DNA from: Pseudomonas monsensis
Lineage (GTDB): Bacteria > Pseudomonadota > Gammaproteobacteria > Pseudomonadales > Pseudomonadaceae
DNA: 64,000 bases
Assembly (NCBI RefSeq): GCF_014268495.2
Contig: NZ_CP077087.1
Location: 5,592,501 to 5,656,500 of the forward strand
Direction of reading: 5' to 3'
A program made the position numbers and the translations under genes. Below, piece after piece: positions 18,711 through 28,502 of this stretch (position 1 is the stretch's first letter; the number at the start of each line of letters is the position of its first letter). The notes beneath the pieces are model-generated. The model was not told the DNA's origin and ran no database searches. It was given only the letters and a program-made list of their open reading frames with translations.

Positions 18711-19882
18711 CAGGCTTGCCAGCTCTTCAAGCCACGGGCGATCCGTTCAACCGCTTCCTGTAGGCGCGGGAGGTTTTGCGTGTAGGCAAAACGTACGTGG
18801 TGGCTGGCCTGATACCGGCCGAAATCCAGGCCCGGGGTAAAGGCAACGTGCTCGGTTTCGAGAAAATGCCGGCAGAACGCGAAGGCATCGCCGCCGAACT
18901 GGCTGATATCGGCATACAGATAGAACGCACCTTCGGGCTCAACAGCGATGTTGAAACCGAGCTCGCGCAACGCCGGCAGGAGGAAGTCCCGGCGGCGGCC
19001 AAATTCAGCGCGGCGCTCTTCGAGAATGGCAATGGTGTCCGGCTCGAAACAGGCCAAGGCGGCGTGCTGGGCCATGCTCGGGGCGCTGATGTAGAGGTTC
19101 TGCGCAAGTTTCTCCAGTTCACTGACCGCCGCATCGGGCGCCACCAGCCAGCCGAGGCGCCAGCCAGTCATGCCGAAATACTTGGAGAAACTATTGAGGA
19201 CAAACGCGTCGTCATCGACTTCCAGCACGCTGGCCGCATCAGTGCCATAGGTCAGGCCGTGATAGATCTCGTCCACCACCAGATGCCCGTGCCGCGCCTT
19301 GAGGGCTGTGGATAACCCGGCCAGTTCATCACGGGTCAGGATCGTGCCGGTGGGGTTGGCCGGCGAGGCAACCAGCGCGCCAACACTGTCATGGTCCCAA
19401 TGCCGCTCGACCAGATCCGGGGTCAGTTGGTAACGCACATCGGGACCGACAGGCACCAGCTGCGCCGCCCCTTCGACCAGACGCAGGAAGTGCCGGTTGC
19501 ACGGATAACCGGGGTCCGCCAGCAGCCAGTGTTTACCGGGATCGACCAGCAACGCGCTGGCCAGCAGCAACGCACCGGAGCCGCCCGGCGTGATAAGGAT
19601 CCGCCGTGGATCAATATTCAGTCCATAGCGTGTCTGGTAGAAACCGGAAATCGCCTCGCGCAACTCGGGAATGCCCCGGGCGGCGGTGTAACGCGTCTTG
19701 CCCGCCGTCAACGCCGCCTGCCCCGCGCGGATGATCGGTTCGGCCGTGGTGAAGTCGGGCTCGCCGATTTCCAGGTGAATCACATCGTGGCCGTCAGCCT
19801 GCAATTCGTTGGCCCGCGCCAGCAGCGCCATGACATGGAACGGTTCGATCGCACGACTGCGGGCACTGTAAGGCTGAGCCAT
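18710..19882 (-). CDS. PLP-dependent class I/II aminotransferase
   Basis: 390-aa cytosolic fold-type I aminotransferase. The PLP lysine is in [17 protein letters not shown], and SPANPTGT plus the DEIYHGLTY segment match the AspC-like subfamily. The substrate cannot be told from sequence. It is transcribed with sfsA (ATGA overlap) and divergent from dksA. Confidence 0.92.
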   Translation of the reverse strand: MAQPYSARSRAIEPFHVMALLARANELQADGHDVIHLEIGEPDFTTAEPIIRAGQAALTAGKTRYTAARGIPELREAISGFYQTRYGLNIDPRRILITPGGSGALLLASALLVDPGKHWLLADPGYPCNRHFLRLVEGAAQLVPVGPDVRYQLTPDLVERHWDHDSVGALVASPANPTGTILTRDELAGLSTALKARHGHLVVDEIYHGLTYGTDAASVLEVDDDAFVLNSFSKYFGMTGWRLGWLVAPDAAVSELEKLAQNLYISAPSMAQHAALACFEPDTIAILEERRAEFGRRRDFLLPALRELGFNIAVEPEGAFYLYADISQFGGDAFAFCRHFLETEHVAFTPGLDFGRYQASHHVRFAYTQNLPRLQEAVERIARGLKSWQA

Positions 19883-20216
19883 TGGTTTTCCTTCGACGGG
19901 GAAAAAGAGACGATTCTACCCATCTGCCGGAACGAGCGAGAACCCGTAGCGGTCACAGCCTCAAGAACGCTGGACTGTAACGATATGCGCGTACGCTCCA
20001 GGATTGACTAAAATCAGTGATTGAACAGGTCTTCACCACCACCAGACACGGCTTGCCAAACATTTGCAAGCGCCACCCGCCGGGGCCTCGACATCCGGGA
20101 GTAGCGCAGGCCGAATTGATCTGGTAAGTTCGCCCGCTTGCAGCCGCAGGGCCGGCAGGTGTCGGTGATGGAGCAATCCTGCGCAATGGATTACAAGAGT
20201 AGAGGCGGTCCATTTC
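19883..20216. other. Intergenic region between aminotransferase and dksA
   Basis: 334 bases with no convincing gene. It must hold the divergent promoters. A TTGACT near 20003 has no well-spaced -10. The dksA start has only a weak AGAGGCGG upstream, 8 to 9 bases away. Nothing else stands out. Confidence 0.5.
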
Positions 20217-20660
20217 ATGCCCACCCAAGCAAAGCAACAGCAGCAAGCGACGATCAGCGGCTTCGAACCTTATGTTCCGAAGGCAGGCGAAGAGTACATG
20301 GGCGCCCCGATGCGCGCGCACTTCACCAAGATCCTGAACAAGTGGAAACAGGACTTGATGCAGGAAGTCGACCGTACTGTTGATCACATGAAAGACGAAG
20401 CGGCCAACTTCCCTGACCCGGCCGACCGTGCCAGCCAGGAAGAAGAATTCGCCCTCGAGCTGCGCGCCCGCGACCGCGAGCGCAAGTTGATCAAGAAGAT
20501 CGACAAGACGCTTGAACTGATCCAGGACGAAGAATACGGCTGGTGCGAGTCCTGCGGCATCGAGATCGGCGTCAAGCGCCTCGAAGCCCGTCCTACTGCG
20601 GATCTGTGCATCGACTGCAAGACCCTGGCGGAAATCAAGGAAAAACAGGTCGGCAAATAA
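20217..20660 (+). CDS. dksA: RNA polymerase-binding transcription factor DksA
   Basis: 147-aa ppGpp cofactor that enters the RNA polymerase secondary channel and tunes rRNA and amino-acid promoters. The coiled coil with the acidic tip DPADRA (about 67-72) is followed by a C4 zinc finger (CESC, then CIDC 17 residues on). Full length for the family, with the typical ISGFEPYVPKAGEEYM segment. It is followed by a strong terminator and then gluQ, the usual gammaproteobacterial order. Confidence 0.98.
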   Translation: MPTQAKQQQQATISGFEPYVPKAGEEYMGAPMRAHFTKILNKWKQDLMQEVDRTVDHMKDEAANFPDPADRASQEEEFALELRARDRERKLIKKIDKTLELIQDEEYGWCESCGIEIGVKRLEARPTADLCIDCKTLAEIKEKQVGK

Positions 20661-20677
20661 TCCCGACCTGAATGAAA

Positions 20678-20706
20678 AACGGAGCGTGCGAACGCTCCGT
20701 TTTTGT
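20678..20706 (+). terminator. Terminator of dksA
   Basis: GGAGCGT-gcga-ACGCTCC stem with flanking A and T runs, 18 bases after the stop codon. Confidence 0.9.
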
Positions 20707-20750
20707 TTCTGCCTTTTCTTTTGCTTTTATCGGTGTTGAATGTCACACCG

Positions 20751-20777
20751 CTATCGCGAGCAGGCTCACTCCTACAG
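20751..20777. repeat. Single REP unit
   Basis: CTATCGCGAGCAGGCTCACTCCTACAG-type unit, the same family as at 12403 and 30977. The preceding TGTTGAATGTCA resembles the spacer at 31023, suggesting half of a former doublet. It sits between the dksA terminator and gluQ. Confidence 0.8.
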
Positions 20778-20815
20778 GTTGACCTGCGTATAGCCTGATA
20801 AGTAGTTTCGTTTCC

Positions 20816-21712
20816 ATGACTGCCAAAAACGCCCCCGCCTACATCGGCCGCTTCGCCCCCACCCCCAGTGGCCACCTGCACTTCGGTTCGCTGGTCGCCG
20901 CGCTCGCGTCTTATCTCGATGCACGCTCGGTCGATGGTCGCTGGCTGGTGCGCATGGAAGATCTCGACCCGCCCCGGGAAGAACCCGGTGCGCAGGCGGC
21001 GATCCTCAAAGCGCTGGAAAGTTATGGCTTTGAATGGGACGGCGACATGGTGCGCCAGAGCGATCGCCACGAGGCCTACGCGGAGGTCCTCAACAGCCTG
21101 TTCAATCACGGCCTCGCTTACGCCTGCACCTGCTCGCGCAAACAGCTCGAAGCGTACAACGGCATTTATCCGGGCCTGTGCCGCAATGCCGGTCACGATC
21201 AGCAAGACGCGGCGATCCGCCTGCGCGTGCCGGAGCTGGAATACCACTTCATTGACCGCGTGCAAGGCGAATACCGCCAGCATCTGGGGCGCGACGTCGG
21301 CGATTTCGTGATCCGCCGCCGTGACGGCCTCTACGCTTATCAACTGGCCGTGGTGCTGGATGATGCGTGGCAAGGCATCACCGACATCGTCCGGGGCGCC
21401 GACCTGCTCGACTCGACCCCGCGTCAGTTGTACCTGCAAGAACTGCTTGGCCTGCGCCAGCCGCGTTACCTGCACTTGCCCCTGATCACTCAACCGGACG
21501 GCAACAAGCTCGGTAAGTCCTACCGCTCGCCGCCGCTTGAGGCCGATCAAGCCACGCCATTACTGTTGCGCGCCCTGCGCGCACTCGGGCAAACCCCCGG
21601 CGCCGAACTGGCCTATGCCACGCCACGGGAATTGCTCGACTGGGGCCGCGTCCACTGGGATGCCACGAAGATCCCGCGCACACTGACGTTGCCCGAAGCG
21701 CAACTGTCATGA
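20816..21712 (+). CDS. gluQ: Glutamyl-Q tRNA(Asp) synthetase
   Basis: 298-aa truncated glutamyl-tRNA synthetase paralogue (YadB/GluQRS) that attaches glutamate to the queuosine at the wobble position of tRNA-Asp. It contains the class I HIGH-like motif in PTPSGHLHFGSL, zinc-ligand residues in CTCSRKQLEAY and GLCR, and the KMSKS-like GNKLGKS. The anticodon-binding domain of GluRS is absent, as expected. No strong ribosome binding site is seen before the ATG. Confidence 0.95.
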   Translation: MTAKNAPAYIGRFAPTPSGHLHFGSLVAALASYLDARSVDGRWLVRMEDLDPPREEPGAQAAILKALESYGFEWDGDMVRQSDRHEAYAEVLNSLFNHGLAYACTCSRKQLEAYNGIYPGLCRNAGHDQQDAAIRLRVPELEYHFIDRVQGEYRQHLGRDVGDFVIRRRDGLYAYQLAVVLDDAWQGITDIVRGADLLDSTPRQLYLQELLGLRQPRYLHLPLITQPDGNKLGKSYRSPPLEADQATPLLLRALRALGQTPGAELAYATPRELLDWGRVHWDATKIPRTLTLPEAQLS

Positions 21713-21789
21713 CGACACTTGCAGTCGCGCCGCCATCCGTTACCATCGCCGCACGTTTTCGGGCACGCGCATAAAAAAGAGAGGCCGGG

Positions 21790-21966
21790 ATGTACATCTA
21801 TCGCTTGGTCCTGCTTTTGGTCGTCGGGATCTATCTGTTTTCTCCCGCCATCATGGATTGGTGGATCGACGCTACGGGCGCCTGGTATCGCCCTTATCTG
21901 CTCTGGCTGATCCTGATTGTCGTGACCTTCATCCTGCAGAGCCAAAAAGATGCCGATGAGCTTTAG
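21790..21966 (+). CDS. cbrX: Small membrane protein CbrX
   Basis: 58-aa protein beginning MYIYRLVLLLVVGIYLFSP, with two hydrophobic segments (about 3-20 and 35-50) joined by DWWIDATGAWYRPY and ending [13 protein letters not shown] lies 6 bases before the ATG. Its stop lies inside the start of cbrA (11-base overlap), so cbrA translation probably depends on it. From memory, a small gene in this position in P. putida was named cbrX and shown to be coupled to cbrA. It is too short for many gene finders. Confidence 0.8.
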   Translation: MYIYRLVLLLVVGIYLFSPAIMDWWIDATGAWYRPYLLWLILIVVTFILQSQKDADEL

Positions 21967-24904
21967 CCTGACCCAGATGATCCTGATCAGCGCCGCGTAC
22001 CTGGCGGTGCTGTTCGGCGTGGCCTGGATCAGTGAACGGGGCATGATCCCGCGGGCGATCATTCGCCACCCGCTGACGTACACCCTGTCGCTGGGGGTCT
22101 ACGCCAGTGCGTGGGCGTTTTACGGCACGGTCGGTCTGGCCTATCAGTACGGCTACGGTTTTCTCTCCAGCTATCTCGGGGTGTCCGGCGCGTTTCTGCT
22201 GGCGCCGGTGCTGCTTTATCCGATCCTGAAAATCACCCGCACCTATCAACTGTCGTCGCTGGCGGATCTGTTTGCCTTCCGCTTTCGCAGCACCTGGGCC
22301 GGCGCGCTGACCACGATCTTCATGCTGATCGGCGTGCTGCCGCTGCTCGCGCTGCAGATTCAGGCGGTGGCCGACTCCATTGGCATCCTGACCGGCGAAC
22401 CGGTCCAGAGCCGCGTGGCGCTGGCGTTTTGCGCGCTGATCATTCTGTTCACGATTTTCTTCGGCTCGCGGCATATCGCGACCCGCGAAAAACACGAAGG
22501 TCTGGTGTTCGCGATCGCCTTCGAATCGGTGATTAAACTGGTGGCCCTCGGTGGCGTCGGCCTCTATGCGCTGTACGGCGTATTCGACGGCCCGCAACAG
22601 CTGGAACTGTGGCTGCTGCAGAACCAGACCGCCCTCGCCGCCCTGCACACGCCGTTGCAGGAAGGCCCGTGGCGCACGCTGCTGCTGGTGTTCTTCGCCT
22701 CGGCGATTGTGATGCCGCACATGTATCACATGACCTTTACCGAAAACCTCAACCCGCGCTCGCTGGTCAGCGCCAGTTGGGGCCTGCCACTGTTCCTGCT
22801 GCTGATGAGCCTGGCGGTGCCGCTGATTCTGTGGGCCGGGCTCAAGCTCGGCGCCACCACCAATCCGGAATACTTCACCCTCGGCGTCGGCATCGCCGCC
22901 AACAGCAAACCGCTGGCGCTACTCGCCTATGTCGGCGGGCTGTCGGCGGCCAGCGGCCTGATCATTGTCACGACGCTGGCGCTATCGGGCATGGCGCTGA
23001 ACCACTTGGTGCTGCCGCTCTACCAGCCACCGGCCGAAGGCAATATCTATCGCTGGCTGAAATGGACACGCCGCGCGCTGATCGTCGCAATCATCATGGC
23101 CGGTTTCGGCTTTTACCTGATGCTCGGCGCCGAGCAGGATCTGGCCAACCTCGGCATCGTCGCGTTTGTCGCGACCCTGCAATTCCTGCCTGGGGTGTTG
23201 TCGGTGCTGTACTGGCCGACCGCCAATCGTCGCGGCTTTATTGCCGGTCTGCTGGCGGGGATTCTGGTCTGGGTCGTGACCATGCTGCTGCCGCTGGTCG
23301 GCAATCTGCAGGGTTTCTACATCCCGCTGCTGAACATGATTTACGTGCTCGACGATACCAGTTGGCACATGGCGGCCATCGCGTCGCTGGCGGCCAACGT
23401 GCTGATGTTCACCCTGATCTCGCTGTTCACCAACGCCAGCCCCGAAGAAGCCAGCGCCGCCGAAGCCTGTGCGGTGGATAACGTCCGTCGCCCGCAACGT
23501 CGCGAGCTGCACGCCGCCTCGCCGCAGGAGTTCGCCACGCAACTGGCCAAACCGCTGGGCGCCAAGGCTGCGCAGAAAGAAGTCGAACAGGCGCTGCGCG
23601 ATCTTTATCTGCCCTTCGACGAGCGCCGTCCGTATGCCCTGCGCCGTTTGCGCGACCGTATCGAAGCCAACCTCTCCGGCCTGATGGGGCCGAGCGTCGC
23701 GCAGGACATGGTGGAAACCTTCCTGCCGTACAAGGCCGGTGGCGAAAACTATGTGACCGAAGACATCCACTTCATCGAAAGCCGCCTCGAGGATTACCAC
23801 TCGCGCCTCACCGGCCTGGCCGCCGAACTCGACGCCCTGCGCCGTTACCACCGCCAGACCTTGCAGGAATTGCCGATGGGCGTCTGCTCGCTGGCCAAGG
23901 ATCAAGAGATCCTGATGTGGAACAAGGCCATGGAAGAGCTGACGGGCATCGCCGCACAGCGCGTGGTCGGCTCGCGCCTGAGTACCATCGGCGAGCCGTG
24001 GAAAGGCCTGCTGCAGGGTTTCATCGACCTGCCGGACGAGCATTTGCACAAACAGCACCTGGCGCTTGATGGCCAGACCCGTTGGCTGAACCTGCACAAA
24101 GCAGCGATCGACGAACCATTGGCACCGGGTAACAGCGGCCTGGTGTTACTGGTTGAAGATTTGACCGAAACCCAAATGCTCGAAGACAAACTGGTGCACT
24201 CCGAACGCCTGGCGAGCATCGGTCGACTCGCGGCGGGTGTGGCTCATGAAATCGGCAATCCGATCACCGGCATCGCCTGTCTGGCGCAGAATCTGCGCGA
24301 AGAACGCGAAGAGGATGGAGAGCTGACCGAGATCAGCGGACAGATTCTCGAACAGACCAAACGCGTCTCGCGCATCGTGCAGTCGTTGATGAGCTTTGCC
24401 CATGCCGGCAGCCATCAGCACAGTGACGAGCCCGTCTGTCTGGCCGAAGTCGCGCAGGATGCAATCGGCCTGCTGGCCCTGAACCGGCGCAATTTCGAAG
24501 TGCAGTTCTACAACCTGTGCGATCCGGACCACTGGGTCGAAGGCGATCCGCAGCGACTTGCCCAGGTCTTGATCAATCTGCTCTCGAACGCCCGTGACGC
24601 CTCGCCTGCGGGCAGTGCCGTGCGGGTCAAAAGCGAAGCCGGCGAACACACGGTCGATCTGATCGTGGAGGACGAAGGCAGTGGTATTCCGAAGAACATC
24701 ATGGACCGACTGTTTGAACCTTTCTTCACCACCAAGGATCCGGGTGAAGGTACCGGTCTGGGCCTTGCACTGGTCTATTCCATCGTTGAAGAGCATTATG
24801 GACAAATCACCATCGACAGCCCGGCTGATGTACAAAGCCAACGCGGCACCCGTATCCGGGTGACCTTACCGCGTCATGTCGAAGCGACGTCCGCTGTGAA
24901 CTGA
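21956..24904 (+). CDS. cbrA: CbrA sensor histidine kinase with transporter-like domain
   Basis: 982-aa sensor of the CbrA/CbrB system, which controls use of carbon and nitrogen sources and histidine uptake. Residues about 1-500 form a sodium/solute-symporter-like module with about 13 helices. A linker and PAS-like domain follow (about 620-735), then HisKA with the phospho-accepting His in [14 protein letters not shown] (about 764) and a HATPase domain ([36 protein letters not shown]). I use the ATG of MSFSLTQM, overlapping cbrX by 11 bases; an ATG two codons earlier is possible. cbrB follows after 22 bases. Confidence 0.96.
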   Translation: MSFSLTQMILISAAYLAVLFGVAWISERGMIPRAIIRHPLTYTLSLGVYASAWAFYGTVGLAYQYGYGFLSSYLGVSGAFLLAPVLLYPILKITRTYQLSSLADLFAFRFRSTWAGALTTIFMLIGVLPLLALQIQAVADSIGILTGEPVQSRVALAFCALIILFTIFFGSRHIATREKHEGLVFAIAFESVIKLVALGGVGLYALYGVFDGPQQLELWLLQNQTALAALHTPLQEGPWRTLLLVFFASAIVMPHMYHMTFTENLNPRSLVSASWGLPLFLLLMSLAVPLILWAGLKLGATTNPEYFTLGVGIAANSKPLALLAYVGGLSAASGLIIVTTLALSGMALNHLVLPLYQPPAEGNIYRWLKWTRRALIVAIIMAGFGFYLMLGAEQDLANLGIVAFVATLQFLPGVLSVLYWPTANRRGFIAGLLAGILVWVVTMLLPLVGNLQGFYIPLLNMIYVLDDTSWHMAAIASLAANVLMFTLISLFTNASPEEASAAEACAVDNVRRPQRRELHAASPQEFATQLAKPLGAKAAQKEVEQALRDLYLPFDERRPYALRRLRDRIEANLSGLMGPSVAQDMVETFLPYKAGGENYVTEDIHFIESRLEDYHSRLTGLAAELDALRRYHRQTLQELPMGVCSLAKDQEILMWNKAMEELTGIAAQRVVGSRLSTIGEPWKGLLQGFIDLPDEHLHKQHLALDGQTRWLNLHKAAIDEPLAPGNSGLVLLVEDLTETQMLEDKLVHSERLASIGRLAAGVAHEIGNPITGIACLAQNLREEREEDGELTEISGQILEQTKRVSRIVQSLMSFAHAGSHQHSDEPVCLAEVAQDAIGLLALNRRNFEVQFYNLCDPDHWVEGDPQRLAQVLINLLSNARDASPAGSAVRVKSEAGEHTVDLIVEDEGSGIPKNIMDRLFEPFFTTKDPGEGTGLGLALVYSIVEEHYGQITIDSPADVQSQRGTRIRVTLPRHVEATSAVN

Positions 24905-24926
24905 GACCGTCGAGAGTATCGAATCA

Positions 24927-26363
24927 ATGCCGCACATTTTGATCGTCGAAGACGAAACAATTATCCGCTCCGCCTTGCGCCGCCTGCTGGAACGTAATCA
25001 GTACCAAGTCAGCGAGGCCGGTTCAGTGCAGGAAGCACAAGAACGCTTCACCATTCCTACGTTCGATCTGATCGTCAGCGATCTGCGCCTGCCTGGCGCG
25101 CCGGGCACCGAGCTGATCAAGCTCGGCGAAGGCACCCCGGTGCTGATCATGACCAGTTACGCCAGCCTGCGTTCGGCGGTCGACTCGATGAAGATGGGCG
25201 CGGTGGACTACATCGCCAAGCCTTTCGACCACGATGAAATGCTCCAGGCAGTCGCGCGGATCCTGCGCGATCGCCAGTCGGCCCCGGCTGCCGGTGCAGT
25301 GGTTGCCAGTAAATCGACCAACGGCAGCGGCAAATCTGCCGTCGACAACAGCAACGGCGAAATCGGCATCATCGGTTCCTGCCCACCGATGCAGGATCTG
25401 TACGGCAAGATCCGCAAAGTAGCGCCGACCGATTCCAATGTGTTGATCCAGGGCGAATCCGGCACAGGTAAGGAACTGGTGGCCCGCGCCCTGCACAACC
25501 TGTCGAAACGCGCCAAGGCGCCGATGATCTCGGTGAACTGCGCCGCCATTCCGGAAAGCCTGATCGAGTCGGAGCTGTTCGGCCACGAGAAAGGCGCGTT
25601 CACCGGCGCCAGCGCCGGGCGCGCCGGTCTGGTCGAAGCGGCGGACGGCGGCACGTTGTTCCTCGATGAAATTGGTGAACTGCCACTGGAAGCCCAGGCC
25701 CGTCTGCTGCGCGTGTTGCAGGAAGGCGAGATACGCCGGGTCGGTTCGGTGCAATCGCAAAAGGTCGATGTGCGCCTGATCGCGGCAACCCACCGGGACC
25801 TCAAGAGCCTGGCAAAAATCGGTCAGTTCCGTGAAGACCTTTATTACCGTCTCCACGTAATCGCCCTGAAACTGCCGGCCCTGCGCGAACGTGGCGCCGA
25901 CGTCAACGAAATCGCCAATGCATTCCTCGCTCGCCAAAGTGCGCGCATCAATCGTACCGACCTGAAATTTGCCGCCGATGCCGAACAGGCCATCCGGCAT
26001 TATTCGTGGCCGGGTAACGTGCGTGAGCTGGAAAACGCTGTCGAGCGCGCAGTGATTCTCAGCGAAAGCCCGGAAATCTCAGCCGACCTGCTGGGCATCG
26101 ACATCGAATTGAGTGATCTGGAGGACGACGAGTTCATCGGACTGCCGCCGCAGACGGCGGGTAACGCCAGCAACAGCAGCCATGAGCCGACCGAAGACCT
26201 GTCACTGGAGGACTATTTCCAGCACTTCGTCCTCGAACATCAGGACCACATGACCGAGACCGAACTGGCGCGCAAACTGGGCGTCAGCCGCAAGTGTCTG
26301 TGGGAACGCCGTCAGCGCCTGGGCATCCCACGGCGCAAAACCGGGGTCGCCAGCGAGAGCTGA
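24927..26363 (+). CDS. cbrB: CbrB sigma-54-dependent response regulator
   Basis: 478-aa NtrC-type activator. Receiver domain (1-120) with phospho-acceptor D52 in [12 protein letters not shown]+ domain with Walker A GESGTGKE, the sigma-54 contact loop GAFTGA, and Walker B-type [11 protein letters not shown]-terminal Fis-type helix-turn-helix ([21 protein letters not shown]). Phosphorylated CbrB turns on crcZ, whose CbrB-type sites lie directly downstream. The terminator at 26438 ends this transcript. Confidence 0.97.
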   Translation: MPHILIVEDETIIRSALRRLLERNQYQVSEAGSVQEAQERFTIPTFDLIVSDLRLPGAPGTELIKLGEGTPVLIMTSYASLRSAVDSMKMGAVDYIAKPFDHDEMLQAVARILRDRQSAPAAGAVVASKSTNGSGKSAVDNSNGEIGIIGSCPPMQDLYGKIRKVAPTDSNVLIQGESGTGKELVARALHNLSKRAKAPMISVNCAAIPESLIESELFGHEKGAFTGASAGRAGLVEAADGGTLFLDEIGELPLEAQARLLRVLQEGEIRRVGSVQSQKVDVRLIAATHRDLKSLAKIGQFREDLYYRLHVIALKLPALRERGADVNEIANAFLARQSARINRTDLKFAADAEQAIRHYSWPGNVRELENAVERAVILSESPEISADLLGIDIELSDLEDDEFIGLPPQTAGNASNSSHEPTEDLSLEDYFQHFVLEHQDHMTETELARKLGVSRKCLWERRQRLGIPRRKTGVASES

Positions 26364-26365
26364 AC

Positions 26366-26436
26366 GTTACCTGTCGAGTGTGCGGGTAACGCTTGAGGAT
26401 GTGAAAAAACTGTTACCTCAGTCCTTTCACGTAACA
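26366..26436 (+). promoter_or_regulatory. CbrB-type upstream activating sites for crcZ
   Basis: Two inverted repeats: GTTAC-N15-GTAAC (26366-26390) and the better TGTTAC-N14-GTAACA (26411-26436). They lie about 120-180 bases before the sigma-54 promoter. A third palindromic GTTA-tcgg-TAAC (about 26447-26456) lies in the loop of the cbrB terminator. The motif agrees with the known CbrB consensus of TGTTAC/GTAACA half-sites. Confidence 0.75.
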
Positions 26437-26437
26437 G

Positions 26438-26476
26438 AAGCCGGGGTTATCGGTAACGAAACCCCGGCTTTTTTTC
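26438..26476 (+). terminator. Terminator of cbrB
   Basis: AAGCCGGGGTT and AACCCCGGCTT form an 11-bp stem with an 11-base loop, followed by a seven-T run. It separates the cbrB transcript from crcZ. Confidence 0.9.
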
Positions 26477-26533
26477 GCCCCGAGAAAACGGTTATATCGA
26501 CCTAACCCCTTGTTTTATTGGGCCTCGCAAAAG

Positions 26534-26550
26534 TTGGCACGGCCCCTGCT
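26534..26550 (+). promoter_or_regulatory. Sigma-54 promoter of crcZ
   Basis: TTGGCACGGCCCCTGCT keeps the invariant GG and GC ten bases apart, with the full TGGCAC -24 element. The predicted start is near 26560. Confidence 0.9.
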
Positions 26551-26559
26551 ATATGTTTG

Positions 26560-26930
26560 GTACAAGAACAATAACAAGCAATGCACAAGACAATAAAAAT
26601 AAGACGAATCGACTCACGCACAATAAAAACAAGACGGCGAGAGGCGCAGCTAACTGATTCTTTTGGAGAGGCGTTGTATTTGGGGCTTGCCCCACGACCA
26701 GGCCGAGAACAACAAAAACTGTCCTAAGACAGAGCCTGTACTGGTTGGATCGAGAGATCACTGCAATTCAGCGACCAAAGCAATCCGTTTGCTCTTGGCT
26801 CCCGATTGGGAGGGTCACGAAGGAAAACCTTCGTGACGAGGGCACTCAACAAAAACAAAAAGCCCGAATCAATAATAAAAAGAGCACGCAACTACTTCTT
26901 GGGGAGCTCCGGCTCCCCTTGTAGTTTCTC
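26560..26930 (+). ncRNA. crcZ: CrcZ small RNA (Hfq/Crc decoy)
   Basis: About 370 nt without a credible gene, between cbrB and pcnB, where CrcZ lies in Pseudomonas. It contains six A-rich CA motifs that bind Hfq/Crc: about 26566-26577, 26585-26602, 26619-26632, 26707-26719, 26847-26860 and 26869-26881. Hairpins include TGGGG-cttg-CCCCA (26681-26694), TCACGAAGG-aaaa-CCTTCGTGA (about 26814-26836) and a terminal GGGGAGC stem flanked by AACTAC/GTAGTT (26890-26926). Made through CbrAB, it titrates Hfq/Crc and lifts carbon catabolite repression. The 3' end is estimated. Confidence 0.92.
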
Positions 26931-26970
26931 CCTTCCGGCAAAATCCTCCCAGTTTCCCTTGCTCGACCCT

Positions 26971-26992
26971 TGCAGCTTGCGGCTTACAGCTC
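26971..26992. repeat. Short AGCTTG-type repeat
   Basis: TGCAGCTTGCGGCTTACAGC shares the AGCTTGxxGCTT pattern with the longer array at 36526. It lies between crcZ and pcnB; a TAGAAT (about 27031) after it may be the pcnB -10. Confidence 0.4.
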
Positions 26993-27097
26993 AAATCTGC
27001 TGTCTCCTACACCATCCCCTGACTAAATGCTAGAATCTGCGCCCATCATGCGGTCATTCTTTGGTATGGCCGAACATTCCTTCAAACAGTGCATCCC

Positions 27098-28498
27098 ATG
27101 CTGAAGAAGCTGTTCCAGTCATTCCGAACTCCCGTGCGTCGTACGCAACACATCCGTAGCACCCCTGAAGTGCTCAACAGCGGCCAACATTCGCTGCAGA
27201 AAACGCAATTCAGCCGCTATGCGGTGAATATCGTCGAACGCCTGCAAGGGGCTGGTTACCAGGCCTATCTGGTCGGCGGTTGCGTGCGTGACATGCTGCT
27301 GGGCATCACGCCCAAGGATTTCGACGTCGCCACCAGCGCCACTCCCGAGCAAGTGCGTGCCGAATTCCGCAATGCGCGGATCATTGGCCGTCGCTTCAAA
27401 CTGGTGCATATCCATTTCGGTCGCGAAATCATTGAAGTCGCAACCTTCCGCGCCAATCACCCGGTCAACGAAGACGACGAAGACAGCAACCAGTCTTCGC
27501 GCAACGAGAGCGGGCGAATTCTGCGCGACAACGTCTACGGCACCCTGGAAGAAGACGCGCAACGCCGTGACTTCACCATCAACGCCCTGTATTACGATCC
27601 GGTCAGCGAGCGCATCCTCGACTACGCCAACGGCGTACACGACATCCGCAATCACCTGATCCGCCTGATCGGCGATCCCAAGCAGCGTTACCAGGAAGAC
27701 CCGGTGCGCATGCTGCGGGCCGTACGTTTCGCCGCCAAGCTCAACTTCGGTATCGAGAAGCACACCGTGCAGCCGATCCGCGAACTGGCACCGATGCTGC
27801 GCGAGATTCCGTCGGCACGTCTGTTCGAGGAAGTGCTCAAGCTGTTCCTCTCCGGCCACGGCGCGATCACCTTCGAGATGCTGGTCGATCTGCAACTGTT
27901 CGCCCCGCTGTTCCCGGCCAGTGCCGATGCGCTGGAATACAACCCGGAATACACCCACACGCTGATCAGCGAAGCGCTGACCAACACCGACCTGCGCATC
28001 AAGCAGAACAAACCGGTGACCCCGGCGTTCCTGTTCGCCGCATTGTTGTGGCCGGCCCTGCCAGCCCGTGTATTGCGTCTGCAAGAGCGTGGCATGCCGC
28101 CGATTCCGGCGATGCAGGAAGCCGCTCACGAGCTGATCGCCGAACAGTGCCAGCGCATTGCGATTCCAAAACGCTTCACCATGCCGATCCGCGAGATCTG
28201 GGACATGCAGGAGCGTCTGCCCCGTCGCAGCGGCAAGCGCGCCGACCTGTTGCTGGACAACCCGCGTTTCCGCGCCGGTTACGACTTCCTCCTGCTACGT
28301 GAAAGCGCCGGCGAGGAAACTGACGGTCTGGGCGAATGGTGGACTGACTATCAGGATGCCAACGACAGCGAACGTCGCGACATGATCCGCGACCTCAGCG
28401 GCAAGGGCGATGACGCCAGCGGTGCTCCGCGCAAGCGTCGCCGCAGCAGCGGTTCCAAGCGCAAACGTGCCGGCGCCTCGAGTGCCACAGGCGAGTAA
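27098..28498 (+). CDS. pcnB: Poly(A) polymerase I
   Basis: 466-aa enzyme that adds 3' poly(A) tails to RNA and thereby promotes decay. Nucleotidyltransferase core with LVGGCVRDMLL and the catalytic aspartates in PKDFDVATSATPE, an RNA-binding region (RRDFTINALYYDP, RMLRAVRFAAKL), and a basic C-terminal tail (RKRRRSSGSKRKRAG) typical of PcnB as opposed to CCA-adding enzymes. I start at MLKKLFQSF; a GTG three codons earlier is less likely. folK follows 4 bases later, the conserved pcnB-folK operon. Confidence 0.96.
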   Translation: MLKKLFQSFRTPVRRTQHIRSTPEVLNSGQHSLQKTQFSRYAVNIVERLQGAGYQAYLVGGCVRDMLLGITPKDFDVATSATPEQVRAEFRNARIIGRRFKLVHIHFGREIIEVATFRANHPVNEDDEDSNQSSRNESGRILRDNVYGTLEEDAQRRDFTINALYYDPVSERILDYANGVHDIRNHLIRLIGDPKQRYQEDPVRMLRAVRFAAKLNFGIEKHTVQPIRELAPMLREIPSARLFEEVLKLFLSGHGAITFEMLVDLQLFAPLFPASADALEYNPEYTHTLISEALTNTDLRIKQNKPVTPAFLFAALLWPALPARVLRLQERGMPPIPAMQEAAHELIAEQCQRIAIPKRFTMPIREIWDMQERLPRRSGKRADLLLDNPRFRAGYDFLLLRESAGEETDGLGEWWTDYQDANDSERRDMIRDLSGKGDDASGAPRKRRRSSGSKRKRAGASSATGE

Positions 28499-28502
28499 AG
28501 GC

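Noticed and set aside
26549..27033. Short open frames on both strands within crcZ and before pcnB
   Set aside because: They overlap the sRNA, lack ribosome binding sites and would translate A-rich CA motifs; the region is better explained as CrcZ.
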